DNA from: Candidatus Izemoplasma sp.
GTDB taxonomy: Bacteria; Bacillota_I; Bacilli_A; Izemoplasmatales; Izemoplasmataceae
Direction of reading: 5' to 3'
Assembly: GCA_007132465.1 (NCBI GenBank)
Contig: SLOP01000012.1
Coordinates: 24,117 to 88,116, forward strand
Length of the DNA: 64,000 bases
Part shown: piece by piece, positions 26,402-35,738 of the stretch
How the letters are laid out: every line of letters begins with the position of its first letter
How positions within the stretch are numbered: the stretch's first letter is position 1
Position numbers and translations under genes: made by a program
Notes under the pieces: model-generated
Seen by the model: the letters and a program-made list of their open reading frames with translations, nothing else
The model's database searches: none
Told to the model about the DNA's origin: nothing

Positions 26402-27264
26402 CAGACATCCTCCTTCATGGTAACCGTGCGCTTGTCGTAAAACCCCGTGTCACAATGATCGTATGATTGTCTTGGTGCCTTCCCTGACAAGCTCGCGCGG
26501 TAATCGCTTAGCGTATCAAGAACGACGTCAGGCGAGAACCATAGCCCGTCAACAACGAGGGTGTCAACGACGTTTTTCAAGCGCTCTAACACCGCAAAAC
26601 TCGCCGTCGGTTTGGCACGAAAAACGTGCGTTCCAAACCCGTCTTGCACAATCGGATACGCCTCCTCGCGTGTTGATTCAACAAGCGTGAGGGTTTTCTT
26701 CGTTTTAATCGTGTCGGGGGTGGCATCGCCGGTGTGTTCAACGTAGTGTTCTACCAGCGGGCGACGCGAATGAAACATCGGCAGGTGTCCGTGACCGACG
26801 ATGACGACCGGCAGCGGTCCTTCGCTCATGGTCTCGATGGCGTCAATGGTCAACTCGCGCCCGGCGACGATGCCGCCGATACCTTCACGGGCGAAAAAAA
26901 GGCTATCGCCAAGGTCCGTGGCGTAGGTATCGGGGTGGTAAATCAGCCGGTTTGTGGCTTTGCCCGCCACGTTAAACACCGCCAAATCGGCGAACAACAC
27001 CTTGTCAATGTCGGTTGCGAGCACCTCGTTCAGCGTGGTTTTGAGCATGTCAAGGTCGGGTTCGTGAATCGGCGCATTCAGGTTAGCCCAGCAGGCCATG
27101 CCACAGGCGTGTGCTGCCTTAACAACCCCTTCAAGCGCTTCCAGTGACAAGGGTGATTTCATCCGCATAGAAAAACGTTCGACGCCGACAATCACAATGT
27201 CGGCGCCGGCTTCTTTTTGCGCCTTCAACGTGGATTCATGATCATAGGTCACGGCCAGGTTCAT
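26401..27264 (-). CDS. yrrN: Peptidase U32-like protein, TrhP1-like
   Basis: A 287-residue protein from the ATG at 27264 (GGTGAGG upstream). The open frame extends to 27291, but that start has no better site. It is the shorter partner in the U32 pair, with the family's TIM-barrel opening (ADIVIVGVERFSMRMKSPL) and VVIVGHGHLPMFHSRRPLVEHY, but without the full cysteine cluster of its neighbour. It acts with YrrO in ho5U34 formation in B. subtilis. It sits between trmR and yrrO with minimal spacing, so the three are co-expressed. Confidence 0.9.
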   Translation of the reverse strand: MNLAVTYDHESTLKAQKEAGADIVIVGVERFSMRMKSPLSLEALEGVVKAAHACGMACWANLNAPIHEPDLDMLKTTLNEVLATDIDKVLFADLAVFNVAGKATNRLIYHPDTYATDLGDSLFFAREGIGGIVAGRELTIDAIETMSEGPLPVVIVGHGHLPMFHSRRPLVEHYVEHTGDATPDTIKTKKTLTLVESTREEAYPIVQDGFGTHVFRAKPTASFAVLERLKNVVDTLVVDGLWFSPDVVLDTLSDYRASLSGKAPRQSYDHCDTGFYDKRTVTMKEDV

Positions 27265-27268
27265 CGCC

Positions 27269-27895
27269 TCACCCTTTCTTGATAGACACACTCATTCCGT
27301 CACCGACGGTGTAAATCATTGAATCGAAATCGTCTCGATCTAGCACATAACGATTGAAGCGGTCGATTTTGCGCACAAGCTGTGCAAGGTCTTTGGAATC
27401 AGGAGCTTGACCCACCAACCCGTGAAACAGCAAATTATCAGCAACGATCACGCCGCCTGTCTTGACATAAGGAGCAAAACGTTCAAAAAACCGAACGCCT
27501 TGTGCTTTTGCTGCATCGATGAAGACGAGATCATACGCGGTGTTAGCATCAGGCGTAAACGCCAACGCATCTTCGTGATGGACACGCACACGCGTTATCA
27601 ACGCGAGCTTGGACAGGTTGTGTTTTGCTTCGTTGACCAAGGTGATTCTTTTCTCCACGGTGTCGATGATGGCCCCATCGTAAGCGTATGCCATCACAGC
27701 AGCAGAAAACCCGATAGCCGTGCCGATTTCAAGCACGCGTGCCGGTTTTAACAGGGTGGTCAATTGACGTAAAAACGCTGCGCCTTCCTCAGTGATGATC
27801 GGCACATTACGCGTGGCTGCTTCGTCGCGCAAACGACGAAGTGCCGGGGCTTCAGCAATCCGCGAAAGCCCCGACAAGTAATCGTTACTCCTCAT
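27269..27895 (-). CDS. trmR: tRNA 5-hydroxyuridine methyltransferase TrmR
   Basis: This 208-residue O-methyltransferase has SAM motif I VLEIGTAIGFSA, the catalytic-domain strand YDLVFIDAAKAQ and GGVIVADNLLFHG. In the B. subtilis yrrMNO operon this enzyme (YrrM) turns ho5U34 into mo5U34. The ATG at 27895 overlaps the DUF1292 gene by 11 bp; a TTG a few codons later is possible. The mltG gene, which lies between yrzB and yrrM in B. subtilis, is missing here. Confidence 0.9.
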   Translation of the reverse strand: MRSNDYLSGLSRIAEAPALRRLRDEAATRNVPIITEEGAAFLRQLTTLLKPARVLEIGTAIGFSAAVMAYAYDGAIIDTVEKRITLVNEAKHNLSKLALITRVRVHHEDALAFTPDANTAYDLVFIDAAKAQGVRFFERFAPYVKTGGVIVADNLLFHGLVGQAPDSKDLAQLVRKIDRFNRYVLDRDDFDSMIYTVGDGMSVSIKKG

Positions 27896-28142
27896 GGTCG
27901 TCGAGGTAGTTTTCAATCTTATCCTCGACTTCGTCCCATTCCTCGTCGTTTTCAATCGGCGTCAGTTTCCCGCCTTCGGTGTCGTTTTCGTCGAAAATGT
28001 AGGCATAAAGTTCTTCCGAATCCCCGGGTTCTTTGAAGACAACATAAGACTTTTTTGTCTTCTCCGAGGTGAAAGTAAACAAGATTTCATAATCGTGTTC
28101 TTTGCCTTCGGCGTCTTCGACGCGCAGGGTGCGTTCATCCAT
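27885..28142 (-). CDS. DUF1292 domain protein (YrzB-like)
   Basis: This 85-residue acidic protein begins MDERTLRVEDAEGKEHDYEILFTF, the typical DUF1292 opening, and ends in an acidic tail. The start is fixed by AGGAGG upstream of 28142. DUF1292 proteins are widespread small cytoplasmic proteins of unknown function, almost always next to ruvX/yqgF, as here. Confidence 0.9.
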   Translation of the reverse strand: MDERTLRVEDAEGKEHDYEILFTFTSEKTKKSYVVFKEPGDSEELYAYIFDENDTEGGKLTPIENDEEWDEVEDKIENYLDDHEE

Positions 28143-28152
28143 GGCAATCCTC

Positions 28153-28569
28153 CTATGATTTGGCATCGAGGTAGGCCTGTAAGATAATGGTAGCGGCCTG
28201 TGTGTCGATGCGTGATTGACGTTTCTTTTTTCGCATGGTGGCGTCGATCATCTGACGCCGGGCGAGACGGCTGGTGAGCCGCTCATCTTGATAGTGCAAC
28301 GGCACACTGATTAACCGTTCAAGCAAGGCCCCAAACGATCTTGTCTTTGCCGCCTGTTCACCTTCGCTGCCATCCATGTTGATCGGTAAACCGATGACGA
28401 TGGCGACGACGTTTTCACGGGCGGCGATAGTGACAACTTCGTAAGCGGCGCGTTCCCAATCACCCGCTTCAAAACGGATGGTCTCAAGCCCCCTGGCAAG
28501 CTGCCCCAGAGGGTCGCTCACCGCAACGCCGACAGTCCGGGTGCCGACGTCGAGACCGAGGGCTTTCAT
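28153..28569 (-). CDS. yrrK: RuvX/YqgF family RNase H-fold nuclease
   Basis: This 138-residue protein opens with MKALGLDVGTRTVGVAVSDPLG, carries VIGLPINMDGSEGEQA and has the YQDERLTSRLA motif of the YqgF/RuvX family. Members act as Holliday-junction resolvases or in 16S rRNA 5'-end processing, depending on the organism. The start overlaps alaS by 4 bp. In many Firmicutes an IreB (UPF0297) gene separates alaS and this gene; here it does not. Confidence 0.94.
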   Translation of the reverse strand: MKALGLDVGTRTVGVAVSDPLGQLARGLETIRFEAGDWERAAYEVVTIAARENVVAIVIGLPINMDGSEGEQAAKTRSFGALLERLISVPLHYQDERLTSRLARRQMIDATMRKKKRQSRIDTQAATIILQAYLDAKS

Positions 28570-31190
28570 GCGAGGGTCTCCTTGACGTGACGGATGACGT
28601 CATCGATTTTCTCGACGTCACGGGCGCCGGCCTGCGCGAAATCTTGTCGGCCGCCTCCGCCACCGCCGGCACGCTTCGCTGCCGATTTAACGAGGTTGCC
28701 CGCGTGCACATCCTCGCGTGTTGACTTAGCCACAAAAAGCAGTTTGTCATCAAGGCGGTTAGCGATAAAAACCACGCCCGTTGTGAGATGGTCCATCAAA
28801 CGATCGGCAAGCAGCTTGACTGTCTTCGCATCCAAGTGATCCGTCTTGATGACGATGCGATCGTCTTCACGCATGTCGAGGTAGCGCTTCATGTCTTCAA
28901 GCGAAGCTTTTTCGCGCGCTTCATCCACCTGTTTTTCAAGATGCTTCACGGTTTTTTGTAGGCGGTCGTAGTAGGCACGTCGATTGATGATGTCTTGATA
29001 TGATCCTTTAACAGGTGCTTTTTCAGGAAGTTTGACCGTGATGGAGAAGCCTTCATGTTCCGCTTTTGTCATCAACGCATTAATTTTTTCACGTAAAAAC
29101 CGAACGTTTTCGTCAATGCCCGCGAAATAGTCGTCGATTCTGGCAACCTGATCTTTCGCCAGGCCGGTGATGCGGAAAACACCGGAGCCTTTGGATTCGA
29201 TTGAAGCGATGGCAAAGCGTTCGATCTCGGCGGTGTTCTCCACGTGCGTGCCACCGCACAAGTCAAGGGTGTCACCCATGTCAATCATCCGCACGCTGCG
29301 CGCGTATTTTTCACCGAACTCGGCGATAGCGCCCTGGGCTTTGGCCTCATCAACAGTGCCTTGGCGAATGTCGACGTCGATAGCTTGACGAATGCGTGCG
29401 TTCACGCGGCGCTCGATCTCAAGCAGGGTTTGGTCGTCAAGGTTTTCGTGGTGGTTAAAGTCAAATCGCAAATAATCGGGACCGACAAGGCTCCCTTGTT
29501 GGCTGATGTGATCGCCAAGCACGTCGCGCAGCGTCGCATACAGAAGGTGGGTGACCGAATGGTGAGCCATCGTCCGGTGACGACTGGTTTCATCAACGTA
29601 CATGGTGATCGCATCACCGACATACAAGTCGTTGCCATCCACCGTGTGCAGATGCTGGTTGTTGGGCAGTTTTTCGACGTCGAGCACGTCGTATGAAACG
29701 CCGTCTTTTACCACCACACCGCGGTCGGACACTTGTCCGCCGCTTTCAGCGTAAAAGGGCGTTTCCTTAACCACGATGCCTTCGTTAAACACCTTAATAA
29801 TCTCCGTTTCCACGCTAAGGGTGTCGTAGCCGACAAAGCGCGATGGTTCATGGAAGTTAAGGTAGGCTTCGTTTTGGTCCTTCATGGTGCGCAAGGTCTT
29901 TCGGGCGTTTCTAGCGCGTTCTTTTTGCGCTTGCATCTCCATGTTAAATCCGTGTTTATCGACGGTGATGCCTTGTTGGGAGGCATACTCTTCGGTCAGC
30001 TCAACGGGGAATCCATAGGTGTCGTATAGTTTAAACGCGTCGGCGCCGGAAATCATGGTCGGTTGGTTCATCATGATGTCTTCGAGCATTTTTTCGCCTT
30101 GGTGCAACGTTTCTAGAAATTTACGCTCTTCTTTTTCAATGACCTGCTTGGTGAACGTGTCGGTCTTACGCAAGGTGGGGTAGGCGTCTTCAAACATGGT
30201 GACAACGGTCTCCACAAGCTCTTTGAGAAACGGTCTTTCAATGCCGAGGGTCCGGCCGTGTTTGACCGCCCGCCGCAACAGTCGTCTCAGCACATAACCG
30301 CGGCCGTCGTTTGAAAGCGTAGCCCCATCAGCAACCGCAAAGGTGACGCTGCGGATATGGTCAGCGATGACCTTAAAACTCATCTCCCCACCATATGGTT
30401 TTTTGGCGATTCGGCCGATGTGTTTGATGATGGGAAAGAACAAATCGGTCTCAAAGTTGGTCTCCGTCTGCTGACTCACACAAGCGAGGCGTTCAAGGCC
30501 GGCGCCGGTGTCGATGTTCTTTTTCGGAAGTTCCGGGTATTCCTCGCGCGTTAAGCCCGCTTTGGCGTTGAATTGGGAGAAGACGATATTCCATACTTCA
30601 ATGAACCGATCGTTTTCCACGTCGTCTCGAATCAGCGACAAATCGCCTTCGCCAAACGCCGTGCCACGGTCATAAAATACTTCGGTGCAGGGCCCACAAG
30701 GGCCGGCGCCGATTTCCCAAAAGTTGTGTTTGCTTTCGATGATGCGTGCGTTGGGAATGCCCGCTTTTATCCAGGCTTGTTTGGTTTCGTGGTCGCTTGG
30801 GTAGACCGTGATGTATAGCTTCTTTGGATCCATGCCGAAATAGGTTTTATCCGTCAACAGTTCATACGCCCAAGGAATGACTTCGTCGCGAAAATAATCG
30901 CCAATCGAGAAGTTGCCGAGCATTTCAAAAAACGTGTGATGACGCGCGGTTTTCCCGACGTTGTCGATGTCGTTGGTGCGAATGCACTTTTGCGCGTTGA
31001 CGATGCGTGGGTTCTCCGGCGTACGCGACCCATCAAAATACCCCTTAAGCGGAGCTACGCCAGCGTTGATCCACAAAAGCGAGGGGTCATTGATCGGAAT
31101 CAAACTCGCGCTCTCTTCCACTTTGTGGCTTTTGGCTTCGAAAAATTCGAGCCAGATTTTACGGATATCGTGTCCAGACAGTTTGTTCAT
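28566..31190 (-). CDS. alaS: Alanine-tRNA ligase
   Basis: This 874-residue class II synthetase starts MNKLSGHDIRKIWLEFFEAKSH. The catalytic domain has the motif region WINAGVAPLKGYFDG and TARHHTFFEMLGNFS. The editing domain has the zinc-binding HSVTHLLYATLRDVLG and CGGTHVENTAEI. The C-terminal domain ends with the glycine-rich KRAGGGGGGRQDFAQAGA. All modules are intact. A T-box leader with an alanine specifier lies in front. Confidence 0.98.
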   Translation of the reverse strand: MNKLSGHDIRKIWLEFFEAKSHKVEESASLIPINDPSLLWINAGVAPLKGYFDGSRTPENPRIVNAQKCIRTNDIDNVGKTARHHTFFEMLGNFSIGDYFRDEVIPWAYELLTDKTYFGMDPKKLYITVYPSDHETKQAWIKAGIPNARIIESKHNFWEIGAGPCGPCTEVFYDRGTAFGEGDLSLIRDDVENDRFIEVWNIVFSQFNAKAGLTREEYPELPKKNIDTGAGLERLACVSQQTETNFETDLFFPIIKHIGRIAKKPYGGEMSFKVIADHIRSVTFAVADGATLSNDGRGYVLRRLLRRAVKHGRTLGIERPFLKELVETVVTMFEDAYPTLRKTDTFTKQVIEKEERKFLETLHQGEKMLEDIMMNQPTMISGADAFKLYDTYGFPVELTEEYASQQGITVDKHGFNMEMQAQKERARNARKTLRTMKDQNEAYLNFHEPSRFVGYDTLSVETEIIKVFNEGIVVKETPFYAESGGQVSDRGVVVKDGVSYDVLDVEKLPNNQHLHTVDGNDLYVGDAITMYVDETSRHRTMAHHSVTHLLYATLRDVLGDHISQQGSLVGPDYLRFDFNHHENLDDQTLLEIERRVNARIRQAIDVDIRQGTVDEAKAQGAIAEFGEKYARSVRMIDMGDTLDLCGGTHVENTAEIERFAIASIESKGSGVFRITGLAKDQVARIDDYFAGIDENVRFLREKINALMTKAEHEGFSITVKLPEKAPVKGSYQDIINRRAYYDRLQKTVKHLEKQVDEAREKASLEDMKRYLDMREDDRIVIKTDHLDAKTVKLLADRLMDHLTTGVVFIANRLDDKLLFVAKSTREDVHAGNLVKSAAKRAGGGGGGRQDFAQAGARDVEKIDDVIRHVKETLA

Positions 31191-31212
31191 GTATTATCAC
31201 TCCAAATCAAAT

Positions 31213-31425
31213 AAAAACGCCCTTAAAAAACACAGTAAGGACGAAAAAATTCCGCGGTACCACCTTGATTCTAATTTCTAGCACTCTGTCGCCGTAACGG
31301 GGCGAAGTCGGGCGTATTTCACACGCCTCTCGAAAGGAGCTTCACGCACGACGCACGTTTGTTTTCACCAACCACAAACTCGCTATAGATTGTCCATGCG
31401 CTACTCATCTTCGTCATCAATCGCA
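31213..31425 (-). promoter_or_regulatory. T-box riboswitch of alaS
   Basis: The leader on the minus strand contains an AGTA loop near its 5' end (in GATGAGTAGC), the GGTTGGTG distal-loop element of stem I, the candidate specifier GCT (31338-31340) in the context GTGAA-GCT-CC, and the T-box word AAGGTGGTACCGCGG (31252-31266). It ends in a terminator with an 8-bp stem (31219-31226 with 31236-31243) and five T. Uncharged tRNA-Ala would pair with GCU and stop termination. The specifier position agrees with the trpS leader in this window (GTGAA-TGG-AC). Confidence 0.93.
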
Positions 31426-31428
31426 TTC

Positions 31429-31457
31429 ATTATACACAAGAACCGAAGAAATTGCAA
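31429..31457 (-). promoter_or_regulatory. Promoter of the alaS leader
   Basis: A -35 TTGCAA (31452-31457), 17-bp spacer and perfect -10 TATAAT (31429-31434), placed just upstream of the T-box leader. Confidence 0.78.
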
Positions 31458-31471
31458 CGGTTATACGCCGG

Positions 31472-33799
31472 TCAAAAATCGTAAGGCGTCTTCCCTTCGA
31501 GGTCCTCGCCGTTTTCATCAAACGGCACATCCTCGCCGTCGAATGGTGTTGACTCATCAATGGTTTCGCGTTTAAGCGGCAGCGGCTCGTCGACACGTTT
31601 CTTCGTCGATTGCGCGTTCAATCGCGCGTGCAACAACGTGTGCCGTGCTTCTTCTAAGCGTTCGACGGCGTAAGCCAACCGATCCACGTCACCAAACACG
31701 ACGAGTGTGGCTTTCGCCCGAGTGATGGCCGTGTAGATGAGTTTGCGCTTAAGCATGACCGCATGCCGTGAAAAGAGGGGAAGAATCACGACCTTGTACT
31801 CGCTGCCTTGGGCTTTGTGGATGCTGATGGCGTAGGCGAGCGCGAGGTTCCCCAGGTCTTTGGTTTTATACGAGACGTTATGCCCATCGAAGTTGACCGT
31901 GATCATGCCACCTTCTTCATCGACCTGAACCACTTTTCCTTGATCGCCATTCATCACGTTGTCTTCAACTTGGTTAACCAACTGAAGTACTTTGTCGCCT
32001 TCTTTAAACGTGGTGTCGCCGTATTCCAATGTGCGTTTAACACCACTGTTATAGGTAGTTTGCATGAAACGGTTCAGCTCGTCGATGCCGGAGGGACCGC
32101 GATACATTGGGATGAGCACCTGAATATCGTTGTGAAAATCATGACCTTGTTCAATCATGTAGTCGATGATGCGCTTGAGACGCGATTGGACATTGGCCAC
32201 GGTTTCTTTGAACACGTAGCGATCGGGATACACCTTATGCAGTCCCTTGGGAAGCCTTCCTTCGCGTATGTGGCTTGCGAGTTCAATGATTTTTGATTGC
32301 TTTTCTTGGCGGTGGATGACGTCGAGTTCAATCGAAGGCACGGCTCGTGAGTCAAGCAGGTCTTTAAACACTTGTCCCGGTCCGACGCTCGGAAGCTGCG
32401 CATCATCACCGACAAGCACGACATGCGCGTAATCCGGAAGGCTTTCAAAGAGTTGCGCCGCCAAAAAGAGGTCGATCATCGAGGCTTCATCGACGATGAA
32501 CAGCTTGCCCTCCACGGGGTTTAAGCGGTCGTGTTCAAACCGTCCATCATACCCGTACCCAAGCAGACGGTGAATGGTTTGCGCAGCGTGTTGCGTCGCT
32601 TCTTCCATCCGTTTAGCGGCGCGGCCCGTAGGAGCGATTAAGCGAATATCCGCGTCGCGATTACGAATGCCATGATAACGGCTATAGGCATCGATGACAG
32701 CCTTGATGACGGTGGTTTTACCAGTCCCGGGTCCACCGGTGATAATCGTGAGACGGTGTTTGAGCGATTGGATAACGCCGTCTTTTTGTTTTTTCGTGTA
32801 GCGAACCTTTTCGCGTGCTTCAAGGGCGGATATCAAGGTTCGCGCCTTCGTCTCATCGATCGCGTTTTCTCCAGCATTAAGCGCTTCGACTTTTTCAACG
32901 ATGCGTTTTTCAGCCCTCACAATCGAGCCTAAGGTCAACCGCCTGTCAACCTCGACAAAGGTTCCTGCTTTCAGCAACCTCGCAAGCTCCGTGTCAATCA
33001 AGTCATGACTGAGGTTGTCGATATCCTGTGTAAGCCTCTCGACGAGGGCGGCCATGAAGTCCTCCTTCTCAAGCACGGTGTGGCCTTGATGAAGGGCGAG
33101 CTGGGCGAAGGTGTGTTCGATGAAGGCGTTGATGCGCCGTGCGTCGGTGTCGTCAACGCCGAGTTTGCGGGCGATGAGGTCGGCTCGTTCAAAGCCGATG
33201 CCATCGACCTCACGAATCATTCGGTATGGGTTTTCCTCGAGTTTTCGCAACGTCGCCTCATGGTAGGTGTTGAAAATCCGCATCGCCAGTTTTCCGGAAA
33301 TGCCGTATTCATAGAGTTTGATAAGGGTTTGTTCGCTGGCTTTGTGTGCCCTCAGTCCGGCGAGCAACGCGTCTTTTTGCTTGGCAGAAAGCCGGGGCAC
33401 CGCATCGAGCGCGTCGCGATCGTCTAACGCTTTTTTGATGGCCTCGTTTCCTAACGTCTCAACAATACGTTCGGCAGTCTTTTCGCCAACGCCCGGGAAC
33501 AAATCGCTTGATAGGTAGTCGATGAGTCCTGAGATACCGACTTCTTCGATTTTTTCAGCGCCGGTGGCGTTGAACTGTTCTCCAAAGCGGTCATGATGCA
33601 CAAACTCGCCGGTGAAACGGTAGCGCTCGCCTTTGAGCGGTTTAGGGAAATACCCGGTTACGGTCACCACGCCTTCTTCAAGCGCGCTCAAAAGGCCGTG
33701 GCGGGCATCCGTGGTATCCACGTTAACCTTAACCACTGCGTACGCGTTTTCTTCATTATAGAACGTCACGTTACGCACTTCGCCTTCAAGCGTTGCCAT
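31472..33799 (-). CDS. recD2: RecD2 family ATP-dependent DNA helicase
   Basis: A 775-residue protein from the ATG at 33799 (MATLEGEVRNVTFYNEENAYAVV), with GAGGTGAAG upstream. The frame open to 33889 adds 30 unlikely residues. The N-terminal OB-like and HhH region is followed by superfamily 1 helicase motifs: Walker A GGPGTGKTT, DEASMIDL, VGDDAQLPSVGPGQ, and AISIHKAQGSEY near the C-terminus. RecD2 works without RecBC in replication-fork and repair processes. It sits upstream of alaS, as in B. subtilis. Confidence 0.95.
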   Translation of the reverse strand: MATLEGEVRNVTFYNEENAYAVVKVNVDTTDARHGLLSALEEGVVTVTGYFPKPLKGERYRFTGEFVHHDRFGEQFNATGAEKIEEVGISGLIDYLSSDLFPGVGEKTAERIVETLGNEAIKKALDDRDALDAVPRLSAKQKDALLAGLRAHKASEQTLIKLYEYGISGKLAMRIFNTYHEATLRKLEENPYRMIREVDGIGFERADLIARKLGVDDTDARRINAFIEHTFAQLALHQGHTVLEKEDFMAALVERLTQDIDNLSHDLIDTELARLLKAGTFVEVDRRLTLGSIVRAEKRIVEKVEALNAGENAIDETKARTLISALEAREKVRYTKKQKDGVIQSLKHRLTIITGGPGTGKTTVIKAVIDAYSRYHGIRNRDADIRLIAPTGRAAKRMEEATQHAAQTIHRLLGYGYDGRFEHDRLNPVEGKLFIVDEASMIDLFLAAQLFESLPDYAHVVLVGDDAQLPSVGPGQVFKDLLDSRAVPSIELDVIHRQEKQSKIIELASHIREGRLPKGLHKVYPDRYVFKETVANVQSRLKRIIDYMIEQGHDFHNDIQVLIPMYRGPSGIDELNRFMQTTYNSGVKRTLEYGDTTFKEGDKVLQLVNQVEDNVMNGDQGKVVQVDEEGGMITVNFDGHNVSYKTKDLGNLALAYAISIHKAQGSEYKVVILPLFSRHAVMLKRKLIYTAITRAKATLVVFGDVDRLAYAVERLEEARHTLLHARLNAQSTKKRVDEPLPLKRETIDESTPFDGEDVPFDENGEDLEGKTPYDF

Positions 33800-33817
33800 C
33801 GTCTTCACCTCGCCACC

Positions 33818-33826
33818 ATTATAGCA
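33818..33826 (-). promoter_or_regulatory. Extended -10 promoter of recD2
   Basis: TGC-TATAAT on the minus strand, 18 bp upstream of the start codon, with no clear -35. Confidence 0.5.
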
Positions 33827-33930
33827 TATAAGATGCGTTTCAATGCTGAAAAATCTGTCGCCTGTCTCGTCAATATGACGCCGCGACATCGATGGCCTAC
33901 AACAACCGTCAACATCACGTGTTCATCCAG

Positions 33931-33953
33931 GAAAAAAGCCCAAAGTGTTGGGC
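33931..33953 (-). terminator. Terminator of the nucleotidase gene
   Basis: A 7-bp stem (33936-33942 with 33947-33953), a 4-nt loop and six T on the minus strand. Confidence 0.88.
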
Positions 33954-33960
33954 TTTTACC

Positions 33961-35661
33961 TCACTCAAATCCGTCTTCGCCGTACCCTTCTTCATTCGGT
34001 AACAAAAGCGGGTTATTCGTGTCGAAGGAGTGGTATGTTTCTGCCTGCAAAAGCAGTTCATCGATGACGAGTTGCTGCATGTTGGTAAAGACGACCTCCG
34101 CCGTGTTGTTATCACGAAGCTGGCTCGACTCCCTAAAAAACAAGAAATCGGTTGTCGCAAGCACATAGTCACCCGACGGATGGATGGTGCCTACGGTATT
34201 GACAGCAATGTTTTGTGAGGCAAGTCGGGTGACATCATCACCGCTGATGGTCGCGCGCATCACTTGATTGGGAAAGGGGAACACCGCCAGCAGCGTCGCC
34301 AAGCTAACAGCCTCCCCCGAGTCGATGTCATGACGCGTGCCACCAAGGTTTTGCACGCCGACATCGGCGCCAGCCATCTGAAGCATCAAATCAGCCATCC
34401 ACGCGGCGAGGTCAGCGCGAGAAATGTACTGTTCGGCGTACAAGAGCGTGTCGTAATAATACGCCAGTTCATCTTGACGAATGTTAAGGAACGCTTCCAC
34501 CTCGGCATCGGCCCGGCGCAAACGCTCGTCGTCGTTGCGCGTCAGGTTGTGTGCGTGCATGCGAACCACTTCTCCGTCCTTAAGGACAACGCGGACATGC
34601 CCGACATGGGATCCGTACCCTCCCGACTGAATGGCCAGGGTATCGCCCCCTTCAACCGTGGCAGACGGAGAGATTTCCTCTCGGTGGCTATGGCCGTTAA
34701 AGATGATGTCAATGCGCTCATCGCCGGTGAAGTTGCGCACTTGGGCGTTGAGGGTGTTGCCCGTGTCATGCGTTAAAAGCACGACCATGTCAACCTGATA
34801 ATCCACGCGAAGCGTCTGCGCAAGGTTACGAGCGATGGGCACCGGATCTAAAAACTCGTAAGGTTCAGCCATCAAGTATGAAATCGACGATTCTAAGCCG
34901 TAACCGATAGTGCCAATCACACCGATGGTGATGTCGCCTTTTTCAAGCACGGTGTAAGGTTCGATCCCTTCGGGGATGATGGTGGTTCCTTCATAGACGA
35001 TGTTTGCACCAAGAAACGGGTGTTGAGCTCGATAGACCGTTTCGTCCTCATCCAGGTAATACCGCGTGACCATGTCGAGGCCCCAATCGAACTCGTGGTT
35101 GCCCGCCACCGCGGCATCGAAACCGACCATGTCCATCAGTTCAACTAACGTCTCGCCGTAATCGTAATTCGAAATCAACGCTCCTTGAAGGATGTCACCC
35201 CCGGCTAAAATGACTGTCGAATCAGGCGCACTATTGCGCGCCTCGTTAAAGAGATTCCCTATGTATGCCATGCCGATGCCAGGGCCGGGAAGCATTTCCC
35301 CGTGGAGGTCGTTTAGATAATAAAAATCAATCATCGATTCGCCCGAATCAACCAACACGACCGTGAACCGGGTGCTTTGCCCGCCGAAACGCACTTCGAT
35401 TTCATGCTCACCCACGCTTAACAACTTCGCCGCATCACCGCGTCTAAGCATGGTTTCATGTAAAGCAATGGTGTCAGAACCACCATCGCGATATAAAACA
35501 ACCAGCTGGATCTCACTTAGATCAAACACGTCGAGGGGGTAATAAGGCTCAAGCTGACCGGTGGGAATATAGATAGCGCTTGCGTCGCGCTCGGTGCTCA
35601 CGCACGCGCTGGTTACACACACCATAATCACCAGCATAACGGTGAAAAATACACGTTTCAT
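33961..35661 (-). CDS. 5'-nucleotidase/metallophosphatase, probable lipoprotein
   Basis: A 566-residue protein from the ATG at 35661 (AAGGATG upstream). The signal peptide ends in TSAC with Cys20, an imperfect lipobox because Thr stands where Leu is usual. The metallophosphoesterase core has DFYYLNDLHGE, VILAGGDILQG, VAGNHEFDWG, VLLTHDTG and FNGHSHRE. The C-terminal 5'-nucleotidase domain ends with DYVLATTDF. A beta-rich stretch of about 100 residues comes before the enzyme domain. It probably acts outside the membrane, releasing nucleosides and phosphate from nucleotides or sugar nucleotides. Confidence 0.9.
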   Translation of the reverse strand: MKRVFFTVMLVIMVCVTSACVSTERDASAIYIPTGQLEPYYPLDVFDLSEIQLVVLYRDGGSDTIALHETMLRRGDAAKLLSVGEHEIEVRFGGQSTRFTVVLVDSGESMIDFYYLNDLHGEMLPGPGIGMAYIGNLFNEARNSAPDSTVILAGGDILQGALISNYDYGETLVELMDMVGFDAAVAGNHEFDWGLDMVTRYYLDEDETVYRAQHPFLGANIVYEGTTIIPEGIEPYTVLEKGDITIGVIGTIGYGLESSISYLMAEPYEFLDPVPIARNLAQTLRVDYQVDMVVLLTHDTGNTLNAQVRNFTGDERIDIIFNGHSHREEISPSATVEGGDTLAIQSGGYGSHVGHVRVVLKDGEVVRMHAHNLTRNDDERLRRADAEVEAFLNIRQDELAYYYDTLLYAEQYISRADLAAWMADLMLQMAGADVGVQNLGGTRHDIDSGEAVSLATLLAVFPFPNQVMRATISGDDVTRLASQNIAVNTVGTIHPSGDYVLATTDFLFFRESSQLRDNNTAEVVFTNMQQLVIDELLLQAETYHSFDTNNPLLLPNEEGYGEDGFE

Positions 35662-35682
35662 GGAAATCATCCTTTTCGTAGG

Positions 35683-35706
35683 CAAAACCCGCCTATGCGG
35701 GTTTTG
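35683..35706 (-). terminator. Terminator after the M24 aminopeptidase gene
   Basis: A 10-bp perfect stem (35683-35692 with 35697-35706) whose 3' arm on the minus strand ends in TTTTG. The T tract is short. Confidence 0.65.
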
Positions 35707-35738
35707 ACCGGAGTGGTTTATTGGTTTTTGTGTGGCGA

